From Daucus carota subsp. sativus (Eukaryota; Streptophyta; Magnoliopsida; Apiales; Apiaceae): 64,000 nucleotides of DNA. The stretch's first letter is position 1; every line of letters starts with the position of its first letter. A program made the position numbers and the translations under genes. The notes under the pieces are model-generated. The model did no database searches. It was not told the DNA's origin and saw nothing but the letters and a program-made list of their open reading frames with translations. Shown here piece by piece: positions 11,451 through 24,400 of this stretch. The stretch covers positions 59,262,949 to 59,326,948 of the forward strand of contig NC_030383.2 in the NCBI RefSeq assembly GCF_001625215.2, read 5' to 3'.

Positions 11451-11562
11451 AGTGGTGCAAATGGCATGTTCTCTTTGCAAAACAGTACAAAGGGCTTAGT
11501 TCCGAAAGTGGTGCAAATGGCATGTTCTCTTTGCAAAACAGTACAAAGGGCTTAGTTCCGGG
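11451..11562 (+). repeat. 56 bp perfect tandem duplication
   Basis: Two adjacent copies of a 56 bp unit beginning AGTGGTGCAAATGGCATG (11451-11506 and 11507-11562), identical except near the end. GGGCTTAGTT just upstream suggests a third partial copy. Confidence 0.9.
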
Positions 11563-13583
11563 GAGTTTTGATCAGGTTAATAAGTCCAAGAATGATGATT
11601 CTCATATTACTGTGGCGGGTATTTTTATTTACTTCGAATGGGTATGCTCATATTCTTGTAATTTTTTCTCCTCTTAAATAGTGTTTGTTTGTTCATTTCT
11701 GATTTTTTTTATGAGTTGGGTCAATTTTATTGTTTATGGTGATTCTTTCTATTTTATACTTGTATGAGCTTAGGCCAGTAAATTAAATAATAATGTGGGC
11801 TACAGGACCTTATATGTCAAGTTTGTTGACAAAGTCTTGAGCTGCATTGTGGCTATTGTTGTTTGGTTTTGGTAGGTGATCAGATGTGATTTAAGTGGCA
11901 AGTCGGAGAAACCAGTGTATAACTAGACCTAAAGAAAAAGAATTTGTGCAGGAACGGCCATTTACTACTAAGTATATTTTCTATTTATCTTATATTCTTG
12001 CTTCTTCTGCCAACCATACAAGCTGTTAATATTCAAAAGGATCAAACTCATGGTCTTCGACAGAATGGGATCTTTAATCCTTAGATTATGGGTATCCCTT
12101 GTAAATCATAGTAGGCCTTGCTTGGTTTTGTTTATAAGCTTAATCTTTGTCTCTTTTTGGGGTAGATTATGAATTGGTAATACACAATGACTTCAATTTT
12201 CAATTGAGTGAATTCTGTTCAATTGATTGCATAATTTGTTATTTTTTACTTAAAGTAATGCCTACTTTAGTGGCCGTAACTTCACTTAATTTACAACCTT
12301 GTACATTTTTGGATAAACACTTGCCATTATCATAGAAATGAATTTAATATTCGAGAAAAGGATATAGCAAATTAAATATAGAGATGATGGTTCTACTTTT
12401 TGCTTTGGCAAACCTAGTGCGAAAAAAATTGTGAGGTTTACCAAATCATTAGCTACTACTGATACTGGAGCTGGATATCAGTGTATATATAAACATCAAG
12501 AGCAAACTTGATCGGCTTAACTTGATGTTAATTTTCTAATGTAAGTGAGTTTCTCGGTAGTTTTCATCCTAACGAGGCAAGCCTTCGTCATGGATGTCTT
12601 TGTCTTGGGGGCAGGTTAAAGATCTTTAGCTCTAGTATGTCAACTTATGTATGCGATTGGTTAATACTTAATATAATACTCCTAGGTTTGAAGCAAACGT
12701 TGAATCCCATTAGACAATATATATTATACCATGCTGATGCCAGAGCCATGTGAACTAGGTACAAGCATTAGAATGTTGAGCTTGCCATCTTATCTGATAC
12801 TGATAATTCCTGAGTTCAGAATCGGCCCTATGAAAGATAAGGGACCTTTGTCAGTTTATATTTTATAAGGAACTCTTTTGCAATAGTTACAACTAACTAG
12901 CTGTATTAAACTTGCAGCACCATTAGACACTCCAAGCTTTTATGTACTTGTGTGAGTTTTAGGATACTGCTTTTTGTCTTTCAATCAGTCTGACTAAATT
13001 TGTTATCATGTGCCTCGCATTGCAGTCAGATTCGGAGACTCAGTTGCTGACAATTAAATTAAGTTCGGATGGAATGTCGTGATGAGGTCAGTGTCCAGCA
13101 CACTGGTTGGAGTTAGCCTAGAATTTGAAATAGCTACAAATTGTGTTTCTACATGGGCAATGAGAACAATATTGTGGAGTTTGGACCTTTCTCGGCGAAC
13201 ATCAAGTGCTATCGTGTCGGAAACAATATTGTATCAGCTTTCCCTGTTGCTAAAAACTGAACTATATGTCAAATGCTCTGATGCTTCCATTTCTTCATCA
13301 TTGATGGGATTATTTTGGCCGAGAAACATTAGATTTCCTTTCAAGTACTCAACTCGCAAGAACTTATGTAGTATTTTTGTTTTGCTAATTATATGACCTC
13401 TGTTTATTTGATTACAAGTTAGTTATTTTTGTTTTAAGCCTACCAAAGGTATTCGCTTGAAAAAATTCATGAATCTGATATAATTGTAATACTTTTCCTC
13501 CTTTATGAGGTAGAAAAAATCTGTACACTTCGATAACCATTCAAAAGAGAGCTGATGGGGTTGAAGTTCCATCAAGTGTTTGA

Positions 13584-13793
13584 AGAGCTTTACTTGGAGC
13601 ATGTAGAATACACAATAATCTAGAGGTGGGTAAAATTGCAGGGAAGAATGTTCTCAAGTTAGAATCTTTAAACTCAGGTGTATATATGATTCTGGCAGAA
13701 ATGTACACGGCTAGTGTAAAGAGATTCCAAGCTGAAAAGATATGGTATGAACGACAGAAAAGGGAGTGAAAGAAGCAACCTGGATGTAGTTAA
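13584..13793 (+). pseudogene. PPR gene fragment captured by Helitron
   Basis: One frame reads RALLGACRIHNNLEVGKIAG, then VLKLESLNSGVYMILAEMYT, and ends KKQPGCS then stop. This is the E-domain end of an E-type pentatricopeptide repeat protein, whose usual form is W-ALLGACR-HGN-E...NSGVYVLLSN-YA...KEPGCSWIE. An internal TGA before KKQPGCS and the missing repeats show it is a non-functional fragment. PPR proteins act in organellar RNA editing and processing; this copy should have no such role. Confidence 0.85.
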
Positions 13794-14339
13794 ATAGAAG
13801 TCAATACTGGACTCTCTTTATAGTTTATATTACCAGAGGTTATAGCAAGAAAATATTATTATTTATTGCTTTATGTATTTCGTTGCTATAGTATTAGTTT
13901 TGTAGAAATGTTTACTCGACAGACTTCTGTCAGGAACAAGAAAAAAATCTAGATTGTTAGAAAAAATCTCCTTGCCTTAAAACGTTTCCTACCCTTTTTC
14001 ATTTCGTGTCGAAACAAATACACTTTCTTGTCATACTGTTGGGTTGATGCAACTTCTTCTGTTCAGTTTGATGTTTTTTTTTTTAATACATTAAAGATAT
14101 TTTATCAAAAATATTAATAGGAATACATTCTTCTCTCGCGCGGAGCGCGTTTTTCTCCCTAGTTATAAAAAATAATATAAAAAGTATTTAAAATTAATAA
14201 CCTGTGACAAAATGACACACAACTTTCTTTCTTAATCATCACCAAACCCTCCCTTTCTTTCTCTCTCTACAAAACCTTACTGTAACACGAAGATCAAACA
14301 TTCTAGAGAGAGTAAAGTCAAGCACAAATTCGTATTTCT

Positions 14340-14561
14340 ATGGCGATTCTGTATGCGGTGGTGGCGAGAGGCACGACGGTGCTGTCGGAATTCAGCGCCG
14401 TCAGCGGAAACACCGGCTCCGTGGCTCGTCGGATTCTGGAGAAGTTACCGTCGGAGAGCGAGTCGCGGATGTGTTTCTCGCAGGATCGGTATATTTTTCA
14501 TATTCTCCGATCGGATGGTCTCACTTTTCTCTGTATGGCTAATGACACTTTTGGAAGTCAG

Positions 14562-14602
<41 letters not shown>

Positions 14603-17600
14603 CCTCCCTCTCCCCCTGTGTCTCCCTCTCCTCTCTCTATCTCACATCTATCTGTCTATCTACTTGGATATATGCATAATTATACTAGTATATTGTTTTG
14701 ATTGACGTGATTGTGTAATTGAGCTTGATCAGGGCAGATTTATTTGTGAAAAACCTTAAATTACTATGGACTATGCACGTTGACATGATTGGAAGTTAGT
14801 AATTATCTCTTGCTGATAAATTTTGTAATTACTATGTTGTGGTGACCGAGTGATATTTAAGATTGAGCTTGACTATGGTGAATTCTGTGTATGAACTTTG
14901 TATTTGTATAAGTGATATTGGAGGTTATGTTTGAATTAGTATTGAAGAATGGTTTTGTTGATTGCTATATAGGGCTGTAAATTGATACGGACTATCCGGT
15001 GTCTCAGCTCATATCTGGCTCGAAAATATGATTCATGTCTCATATCTGTTTTGAAAACGATCCAAATCTGGCGGAAAAATTAAGCCCGTATAATATATGA
15101 TCCCGAATACGAGCACACCTATACCCGCTCAGATTCGGTCTCATATAATTTTTCATAATATGATCCTACCCGAATAACCGAATATGATCCACGGTTTATA
15201 TTCGATTCAAACTCATATACACATTATATTTTAACACCATCATATTTGTAAGTAAATAGGCATCAGTTTATAAAATTTTAATATCTTATTTAAGTTTATA
15301 TTTTCATAAAATATGATTTATTTAATGTGATCATGCTTATTATCTTCATATATATTTTATAAATGATATATACCAACATATAACTATAAGTTTTAATTTA
15401 AAATTGTTATTCTTTATAATATTATGTTTACTTAGACTAAATGATAATTATTTGAACAACTGAAATAATATTTATATTTAGTGTTAGTGGATCATATCCG
15501 GCTCATATCCGATGGATCATAAACTACTCGGTTAAAAAATTGAAAATACGATACTGGATCATATCCGGTTCAGATCCGAATCTCAAATACTCGGGATCGG
15601 TTTATATCCGAATAAAACGATCTCGGACCCAAATCAGCAGAGGGGTACCCGGGATCACCCGGATCATTTTACAGCCCTGTTGCTATATGCTCTGCGGGAA
15701 GCCAGGAACTGAAAATTGATGGTCAAACTTCAAAGGTTATGCTTTTGTGTGTTATATGCTTGCTGATGTGTGGAATCTGTCCATCTTTTGTGCTTTGAAT
15801 TTGGGAGCTTAAATTATGACGAGGTATAGCTGGTATATTATGTTTATTAGCTCATTGATAAAACTTGGTTGAATGTTTGTAACTTTTCACAAGAAAAAAA
15901 TTGTTTGTACATTATATCATGCGGGAGAGACGACGATAGTCCATTATCACGACTCAGAAATTTTTTAAAGATGAATTGGGTCAAAATTCTCTAAGAATAA
16001 AAGAAAATACGATCATCTATTTAACAGTCCCGGAGGCTTGACCCTCTCAAGGTTTATGGAAACTTATTTTTATGGAAGATAATTAAATGTTTTATACTAT
16101 GCGAAGACTTGGTGTGTCTGGAGGTTCTGTCCAGTTACTTCATTTTTAACTTAAATCATTAGTCACCCACATCATTGCATTTGTAATAGGAATAATATCC
16201 AGTCAGTTCTTAATTTAGGGAAGTTGATTCCATGCTGTCGATTTTTTCTTAATGTGGGTGTATCACTCTTCCCTGGAAAGATGCAGAAAAGGAGTTATTA
16301 AGTCAGGTCTTGGTCTCCGTTAAGAGATTATAACTGAGAAGAGAAAGAATAGAATTTATAAATTTGTTTGAGCCATCTGATGCATCTGTACATTGTCTGA
16401 TTATTAAGTGTGCTGTGGATGATTCCGCAATTTAATACAAGGGGAACAAAATTTTGGAAGAGAAATGTCACCTTACAGGAATAACTTAGTAACTAAGCTA
16501 AGAAAGTATTAGATTGTTAATACAAAGTAACCACATGGCTGGGTTTGTAAGTGTACTTGTATATTCTTCTGTTGGTATTCAGTTATTGGCAAAGTATTAA
16601 TTTGCAATGTGGCTCAGGGAGGATTCCTTTTTCGTACTTGGAAGATGTTCATATGAGGTTTATGAAGAACTACGGCAGAGTGGCATTACATGCACCTGCA
16701 TATGCTATGAATGATGAATTTTCACGAGTCTTGCATCAACAAATGGAATTTTTCTCCAGTAATCCTAGTGCTGATACCATTAACCGTGTTAGAGGTGAAG
16801 TTGGCGAGGCAAGTGCTTTCTGCTGTTTGGAAATTGATTATTTTGTTTTCCAATTAATATTTTTCGTGGTTTATAATCATGTTTGTGGATTGATTCCTTT
16901 AGCCAGATTTAGTTACTTTTTCCCTATGGCCATTGGTTTTCCTTGATTTCTTGCTTCGAAAAAAATTGTTTTGGGGACGGGGCCAGGGGGTGAGATACAT
17001 GGTCAGTATATTGTAGGCCGGAATCACAATATAGATGATAGTCACATCTGTGTGAAACTAGATACTTTTCTATGATTTAACATTCCTTGAGGTTTGTAGA
17101 ATTTGCGAGATTTTGATAGCTATACATATTTTAAGTTATTGAAGTATGTCTTAAGTCTTTGTTTGACATTTGTACGTAATAATACAAAACATATATTCAT
17201 CTTTAGATGTTTGGTGGCACAAGGTGAATGATAGGAATAAGATTGCATATATACTTGATAGTTGATAGAGAGGAGGGGATAGTATAACCTCAGCTAGCAC
17301 TAGTCTTGAATTTTTACGTGGCCAACATAATCTTTTAACTCTATTCATCACTAGCACAGGTAAATTTATTTTACATACCACTTTGGATTTTTTTTTTTGT
17401 GTGTCTGAACCCATTTAATTCTTAAAAGTATATATTTTTGTTGTTTTGAAGATAAATTTATTATTTGTACATGCAATATTTCTATTATTGTAATGGAATG
17501 ATGAAAAAAGATTAAACAGAATCCAAGAGGGTTATAATAGTTCCAAAATTGTATTTAGACGATAGTTACATAACACGGGGTTCGATGCGAATCAGGGAAC

Positions 17601-20186
17601 GAAATCGGGTACGCGGAACATTAGTTTTAGTGAATTCGGTACAATGGAATGTATGGGTATGATTGGTCCTTTTAAAAAATATATATATATAAATTCCATA
17701 TAATATACAATTTTAGTCGATAATTTATACATTTATAATTTATACATTATTGGGCTTGTGATATTGAAACATCCAAAGACAATCATATAAAAAACATTAG
17801 TATTGGGATTTGGGCCTCCATGTATAAGGCCCAGATGCAATGGAATAACCTCACTTTTATTATGCAACGGTTAATACATGTAGATACATACATATATCTA
17901 CAACGGCGGCTCTTCTACTACTACATCTTCAAGAGTGTTCTTGCGGGTCGTCACTTCCGGCAATCTGTGCGACCCCGAACGTTTCCTTGTAACTATGATT
18001 TATACTATCTAATATCTTATACTTAAATTATATATGTTTCTTGTTTGGGTAAATAAAATTTATAATAGTATATAGAATGTGTTTATTAGTGAATCTATTG
18101 GATTGAATTAAAGGATTATGTGAACTGTTCCTTCATGTCATGATCTGCTCCCACACTTGCTTTTTTTGGTATAGCCGTAAGCTCAAACTCTTGAGCAAGC
18201 TTCGGCTAACGGCCTGGTTCCGTAGTAGTCAGTCGCATCCTCATCCTCTGATTACCTTAAAAAATTCGTAGCAGTTGGCACTTAGCCGTCCACCAAATTA
18301 TCGTAAGGCTTCATCCCTATCTGCATTTTATATGCCATTAAGTAACAAAGCTTTGCTCTAATGCCAGTAAGACGAAATGGAATTCAATGCGGGCGAGTAT
18401 TTTACTTTAGCAAATTAATGGGACTGATAGTTAACATATCAGTTTCTTTTAATTCTATAGGAGTCCTAGCTTTGCGGCTTCATCTCATAGTGTTATGTGC
18501 ACATAAAATTATGTGTCGTCAAGAGGTGTTAACATAAATGAAAGTTGCTTATATTATAAAAAAAAAATGGAAAAATCACTCTCTTTACAAAATTACATTT
18601 GTGATGCTCGTCAAGTTAAACTTTACTTGGTAATTTTTTGTTTACATGTCAGCACTATCTCGTGACCTTGTATACACATGGATTGAACTTTCAAGTAATG
18701 ATAATTGGAAAGCTGTGAAATTCATATTGACCTTGAGTATGTTACCCAAGGGCTAAAATTTAAGTTAAGAACGCTTATTTTTACGCACATATGCCTTCGG
18801 AAAAAGTCAAAACTTAGTCACTTTGTAACTCTGTTGACTCTTTCTTTGTAATCTCAAGTCTCAACAGTTCCTTATTAATATCTTTGTAATTGAACAAAGT
18901 TTGTTGGTTTGGTTCCTTTGCCACAAGTTTACTGGCCACATGTCCTTATTTTACTTTCTTAAATATTTTCTCCAGACTTTATAAATGATTTTTTTGTTTT
19001 AGGCATTTCATATTTTGTCCTGACAAAATATATTGAGAAGGAAGGAGTGCATCACATATTATGAATCTTTCCCTATAATCTTGAGGTGTATGTTTTACAG
19101 ATACGCACAATAATGGTGGATAACATTGAAAAGATACTTGAAAGAGGTGATCGGATAGAGCTTCTTGTCGACAAAACCGCTACCATGCAAGACGGTGCAT
19201 TTCACTTCAAAAAACAATCTAAACGCCTTCGAAGAGCTCTCTGGATGAAAAATGCGAAGCTGTTGTAAGTATTGAATGAATGACATGATCTATCTTCTGC
19301 ATATGTTGGGTTGTGCTTTGATTGCACTAAACTTAAACTTAATTTTGAACTAGTGGAGTAATTTTAGGTTTACATCCAAGTCCCTATACAAACTAGTGTA
19401 GAGAATCGCTTATTAATTCACTGAATAATGCACTTGCGATACCTCAGAGTACAACTTGGCCCCTTTAACTGTTGACATGCACTTGCTACATTGGCAACTA
19501 GCTTGTAATCAACCCTGTGCCAGAACTCGGCAAAACTTTATATTAAAAAATAATGAATAATCATTTCACTTGCAACTCAAATATTAACTCCTTTAAGATT
19601 GACTAAATGTTTCGTAACAGTAAGGCATTATATTTGTTTTATCAAATTAGGTACGGACTTTTGTCCAGGATTGTGGAGCAAGAAAGTTTACTTTTTTGGA
19701 AATGTGGATCTGTAAAGCTTAATATAAGTCCAAGAACTTCTGACGTTTTCTTAATTTGAACATTCATTGCTGGATATAATTTTTTTCCTCATACAAGCTA
19801 TCTATTAGAGCTTGTTATAGTTAGCTTTTCACCGACTTGAACTTTTTTTGACTTTGTCCATGGCTATTTTCAACACTATCCTGTGTGTGCTAGAAACCAG
19901 AAATATTCTGTCATTTTCAATGCCAAAGTATTAATGTCTCCTGGTTCTGGTGTTGTATTATGTTTTCCAAATGAAGAAAGGAACTTCCATTATCCTGTGT
20001 GCATATGTTTGTACAATTGCCGTTCCTCATTAAATTGTGTAAGTTTGTTTAGAAACTCTTGTTTTACTCAGGAAGCTTTATGTTATTTGTTGCAGGGCCT
20101 TGATGACATGTTTGATAGTTCTGTTGTTGTACATAATAATTGCGGCCGCTTGTGGAGGCATCACCCTTCCTTCTTGCAGATCATAA
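14340..20186 (+). CDS. VAMP714: Longin-type R-SNARE VAMP714
   Basis: Exons 14340-14556, 16618-16808, 19101-19264 and 20096-20186 give 663 nt, 220 aa. The longin domain covers about residues 1-115 (MAILYAVVARGTTVLSEFSA; CFSQDRYIFHILRSDGLTFL), the R-SNARE helix about 130-185 with the central Arg in ILERGDRIELL, then a membrane anchor (LMTCLIVLLLYIIIAA) and the tail CGGITLPSCRS. Length and tail fit the VAMP711-714 group, best VAMP714. This family works in Golgi-to-vacuole/endosome fusion, from established knowledge. Intron 2 has a GC donor (GAG|GCAAGT), needed to keep frame. Intron 1 carries a CT microsatellite and a hAT MITE. Only 177 bp of non-Helitron DNA precede the ATG. Confidence 0.95.
14565..14600. 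repeat. (CT)n microsatellite in VAMP714 intron 1
   Basis: About 18 CT units beginning 9 bp after the first donor site, followed by a longer pyrimidine tract to about 14640. Confidence 0.9.
14970..15679. mobile_element. hAT MITE in VAMP714 intron 1
   Basis: Ends TAGGGCTGTAAA and TTTACAGCCCTG form a 12 bp inverted repeat (11 match), flanked by a perfect 8 bp duplication TTGCTATA (14962-14969 and 15680-15687). Subterminal regions are rich in CATATCCGG/GGATCATATCC words, the core is AT-rich, and no transposase is encoded. Confidence 0.95.
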
Positions 20187-21471
20187 AATTTCATCCAGAA
20201 TAACGAGATAGATATAATTCCTCTCTTATCCTCCTTGTGTGTGTTGGAAGATGCTGAACTCCCAAACAGTTCAGATATCAGGAAATATATTAAATTTGGT
20301 TTAGCAGGTTCCAGAAGTAAACCATTTTGTTAGTCTTGGTTCAGTATTGTTGTGCGATGATTGGCTATGCTATTCCTTTTCTTCTCATGTCCATGTTCTG
20401 TAAATGCTAGAAATTCTTACACACCCCTGTATAAATATAATGCTTGTGATAAAATTTGTTGGTTTTTCTGACTTCCCATTTATTTTTTTTGAAAAATCTC
20501 TTCAAAGCAATCTTAATACAGTTCATCTCTGAGGAGCCCATTCAGTAGACTTAGTTCCTTTGATAATTGTGATGGGGGAACTTAAATAGAATCTATGCTA
20601 CATTAGTATATTGTCTCAATAATTTTTACCTCCTTGTTAATCTGTCGTTTGTAGTCTTTAACTAAAGAGCAGCCCGTATATGAAAGTTTTCGTCTTCATA
20701 TATTTTTCCTATTAATTAAGCTTAAGAAAATATTTTTTTAATGAATCCTCTTTCCATACAATATAATCAAAATATTGTTTCAAATTTCAAAGTACGTATA
20801 TTTGTATTCACAATGTAAACCACCGTGCAAAATGTTACAAATAATAGTATGTACATGATATATATATTCTCTTCGTCTCTCTTATTTTATACTCCTTCTG
20901 TCCTTCTCATTTTTTTACGTTACTTTTTGACACGCTTTTCAACACTAATTTAAAGTATAGTTCTATAATATATTTTTAATTCTTTTTCTGAATAAATATT
21001 TGATATATAAACTTTTATTCGAAAAAAAAAAAATTTTGAAAAAAGATTATGAAACTATACTTTATTGGAGCTTCAAAATGCGTGAAAACAGTGAACGTAA
21101 ACCACTTAGAGAGACAGATGAGTACATTTTTTTCCATATTACTTGACATGTATTTTAAAACTTTCATAAAATATAAATTTTTATATCTTACAATCTATTT
21201 TTAAATTTATATCTTAAATAAAAATTTAAACACGAGTCTTGTCCTCCTGGAATTTATATAATTCACATGGACGAAGGGATTTGTTATTTTATTCTAGTCC
21301 AGTTATTTTATTTCAGTCAAATAATTTGAGATTCGACTTCTCCGTTAGTAACATACACGATACAACCTTGGAGTACGTGAAAATTTCAACACGATCATAC
21401 ATAATCAGTTCCAGATTTGGTAGGGTTTTGAGTCTGATCTCAATTTCAATACACACATTTGGAAACTTACC
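20187..21471. other. VAMP714-ELM1 intergenic region
   Basis: VAMP714 3' UTR, then AT-rich sequence with one Stowaway-like MITE (20892-21122), then the ELM1 promoter and leader. No other gene seen. Confidence 0.5.
20892..21122. mobile_element. Degenerate Stowaway-like MITE
   Basis: Left end CTCCTTCTGTCCTTCTC and right end GAGACAGATGAG are imperfect inverted repeats, each flanked by TA. The subterminal word ACGTTACTTTTTGACACGC is mirrored by GCGTGAAAACAGTGAACGT. Confidence 0.6.
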
Positions 21472-24400
21472 ATGCCAGTGAAGGCAATAACGCTACCGGA
21501 ACCTCCGGGGAGTCCAAGAAAAAGTGAAGCGGACATATTTGAAACTGGTGCATACAGTGTGATCCGCCGAGCAGTTATCATCGGAAACGGTGTCGAGGAT
21601 TTTGAGAATCAGAGTATCGGTTTGGTCCATGCTTTAGGCATGTCTGAAAAACATGTTCTACATGTAAGTGCACGTCTCTTCTCCAATTCCATTAACGATA
21701 ATGGTCCCTGTATGCACCAAAATCTCCACCAAATAAATTCTTACACCTGAACAAAAACATAAAGTAGTTGTTTATGTGCGTTCATGGACACACTAAAAAG
21801 ACCTTTTTAATTATCTAAGGGATCGGCTACATATCTCGATCCTTGAGCCTTATTCAATCGGGTTTAATTACTTGGGCTCAAATTACAATAACTTGGACAA
21901 TCCATGAGGTTATCACATACCTGTGTTACCCGGACTCGGTGAAAAGTGTCTAACTTGTATACGTGTGTGAGTGTCAGACTCGATAATATTCTGAAAATTT
22001 TACATGTTTTTCACCTGAAATATTGACTATTTGAGTGTCCGTACTCATGTCCGAGTGTCGAGACGTGTTAGACGCGAATTTGAAGCAAAATGAAGAGTCG
22101 GGGTAACAGAGCTAAAAACAACACGTGTGATCATGATTACAATAACTTGGTTAAGCCACATGAATGAAATTGTAGTTTGAATAGGTAATTAATATTTTGT
22201 AAATTTTAGCTAGTCTTACTATTTGCAACTTATGCAGCGAGTTACTAGACCCAGAGGAGGAATTAATGAATGGTTACTTTGGCTTCCAGTTTCTGTTCAC
22301 AAACAAGTAATTAAGATTATCAGTCAGCTCTCTCTCTATTCCAAGGTTGTATCGAAGCGCAGCGAGGATAAATTTTTGCCCTTAAATACAAAAGATGGCA
22401 ACAGTGCTGGTTTATCATCGATTTTAGAAGCTGATGTCAAAAATATAGTTACTATGGCTCAAGATTCTTCTGGGTAAGTATATTAAAATTTGCGCTGCAA
22501 GTCAAATTTGGTTATGGCTTACATTAGTTAAATAATATGTGTTAGAATATAATATGATCCCGGAAAGCCCTCCTCCTAACATCTTAAGGTTTTGGGAGAA
22601 TTGGTCACTTAACATGGTGATGAGCGCCTGTGATTCACTCTTGACCCAAAAATGGGCTTTCAAGTGAGGGGGAATATTAGAATATAATATGATCCTGGTA
22701 AGCCCTCCTCCTAACACCTTGAGATTTTGGGAGAATTGGTCACTGAACAATATGGTGCACTCAATGGTACAAACACCATTTACACAGGGTAATCTAACAG
22801 TTTGATCTACCTATGTTTGAAAAACAATCAGTTCAGAGTTTAATCTTTGGGGTTTTACAGTATGTTGTGAAAATGTTTGAAGCTTAAAGTTGTATGGAGA
22901 CGGAAAGCCAGTCTTGTGAAGAATTGAAATATTTGCATTATATTTTGTCTTACAATAATATATAACAACTAATGATGTATTCACTTCCTCATAATAGCAC
23001 TGTTGCTGACTACTTATCTTTTCCATATTCGCGATGAATTCCTCACTTCACCCAAAAAATCATGGCGCCTAAACATCCTCCCTGGCATGTATAGAATCTG
23101 CCATTGCCTGGAATCCTAATTAACGTTCCTCCGGGCATGTAAGAACCCACAATAATCTACTTAAATAACCTAGGACATAGTAAAGAAAGGGTCGTTAGAA
23201 GACAGAGTCATCACTAATTCCTAAGCTTCGTTCACAGGGTCATAACTGATCATTTAATTGATCTTCTTGGCTCAACTGGTTTTAAAATAATTTTCCCTGA
23301 TTGCTGTCGACTAGATGAGAGCAATCTTTTGTGTTAGTTTCATTAATATAATAAACTTAGCTTGGGATCCTAAAATTTGACTCTCTGAGATAATTCCCCA
23401 AACTTGATACATTGTTCTGGAAATCATTTAAAGTTCTGATAAGATTTTCTTGTAGCAAGTAGAGACTAAGTTGCTCAGGAGCAATAATGGTAGCTCCTAC
23501 TGACTAAAAAGTTAATGATCATATATGCTTTGGTGTTTTTTAAGCAGTTGTTATGTTAAAATAAATTGAGTTACTAATGACCTATATTGAACAAAAAAAA
23601 TATAAATGGAACTTAATTGTCGACTATATCATCATAATTCATGAGCATTGTGTGAAATAGCAAAGGTAGACTACAGTATAGCATGCGCATACATGTTTCA
23701 CAAATTTGGCTTCTATTTAAAGTCTTTCTTGAACATTAGTAAATCAACAGAGCTACCTACTTAACGCACACAGGTATTAGGTTCAATGTTGTAACGATAA
23801 CAAGAAGATTAAGAAAAAATTGGATTAGATTTCCACATGTTCGTAGGGGAAAGGCTTCATGTGGGGTATTGCTCTGTATTCAGGTCTACTCCACAGATTT
23901 TGGCACAGGTTCAATATTGCTACAGAATGACAGGTGTATTGATTTAAGGAGTATTACTTAGGAGGGAAAAAAACTGAAAATGTATTTTTCCAATACTTGC
24001 ATAATTTTTGTATTATATGATGTACTTGTCTCACTACCAGATGTATTTGCAAAAATAAACAAGGGTAAACTCTATACTTGGGCATTTTATGTCTTTCTCG
24101 CCTACAGCTGTTATAAATTTCAGTATATAAGCATCTATACACAGTCCTCTTCAGAGGAGTTGGTTAATTTGTTCATCTTATGATCAAGAAATCAAAAGTA
24201 ATGCATTAACATCGTCAACAAAGTTTCACCTTCAATTTTGTTAGTTCTCCACCCTCTTATATTGATAGTGAAATAAAGGTATCCTGTTCAGACGATGAAA
24301 TGCTAGGTAGCCTATTACTTTAATTGTTTTATTAACCAATTTGATGCATGTTTTTTAGGACGATCTTGCTGTCACATGAAATTGCTAATGTAGAAGTTAG

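Larger units (their letters stand above)
10851..14162 (+). mobile_element. Non-autonomous Helitron with captured gene fragments
   Basis: The 5' end reads TCTTTATATTTATATAAAG after an A (10850). The 3' end has the GC-rich hairpin CGCGC-GGA-GCGCG (about 14137-14149), a short T-rich spacer and CTAG (14159-14162) followed by T. This is the Helitron arrangement: TC start, hairpin plus CTRR end, insertion between A and T, no target duplication. No Rep/helicase gene is present. The interior includes a PPR fragment (13584-13793), an unrecognised exon-like frame (11092-11230) and short tandem duplications. Its end is 177 bp from the VAMP714 start codon. Confidence 0.85.

Noticed and set aside
12147..13396. 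Possible coding exons in the Helitron interior (frames at 12147 and 13079)
   Set aside because: Short, no family resemblance, no consistent splice signals; only the PPR piece at 13584 is convincing.
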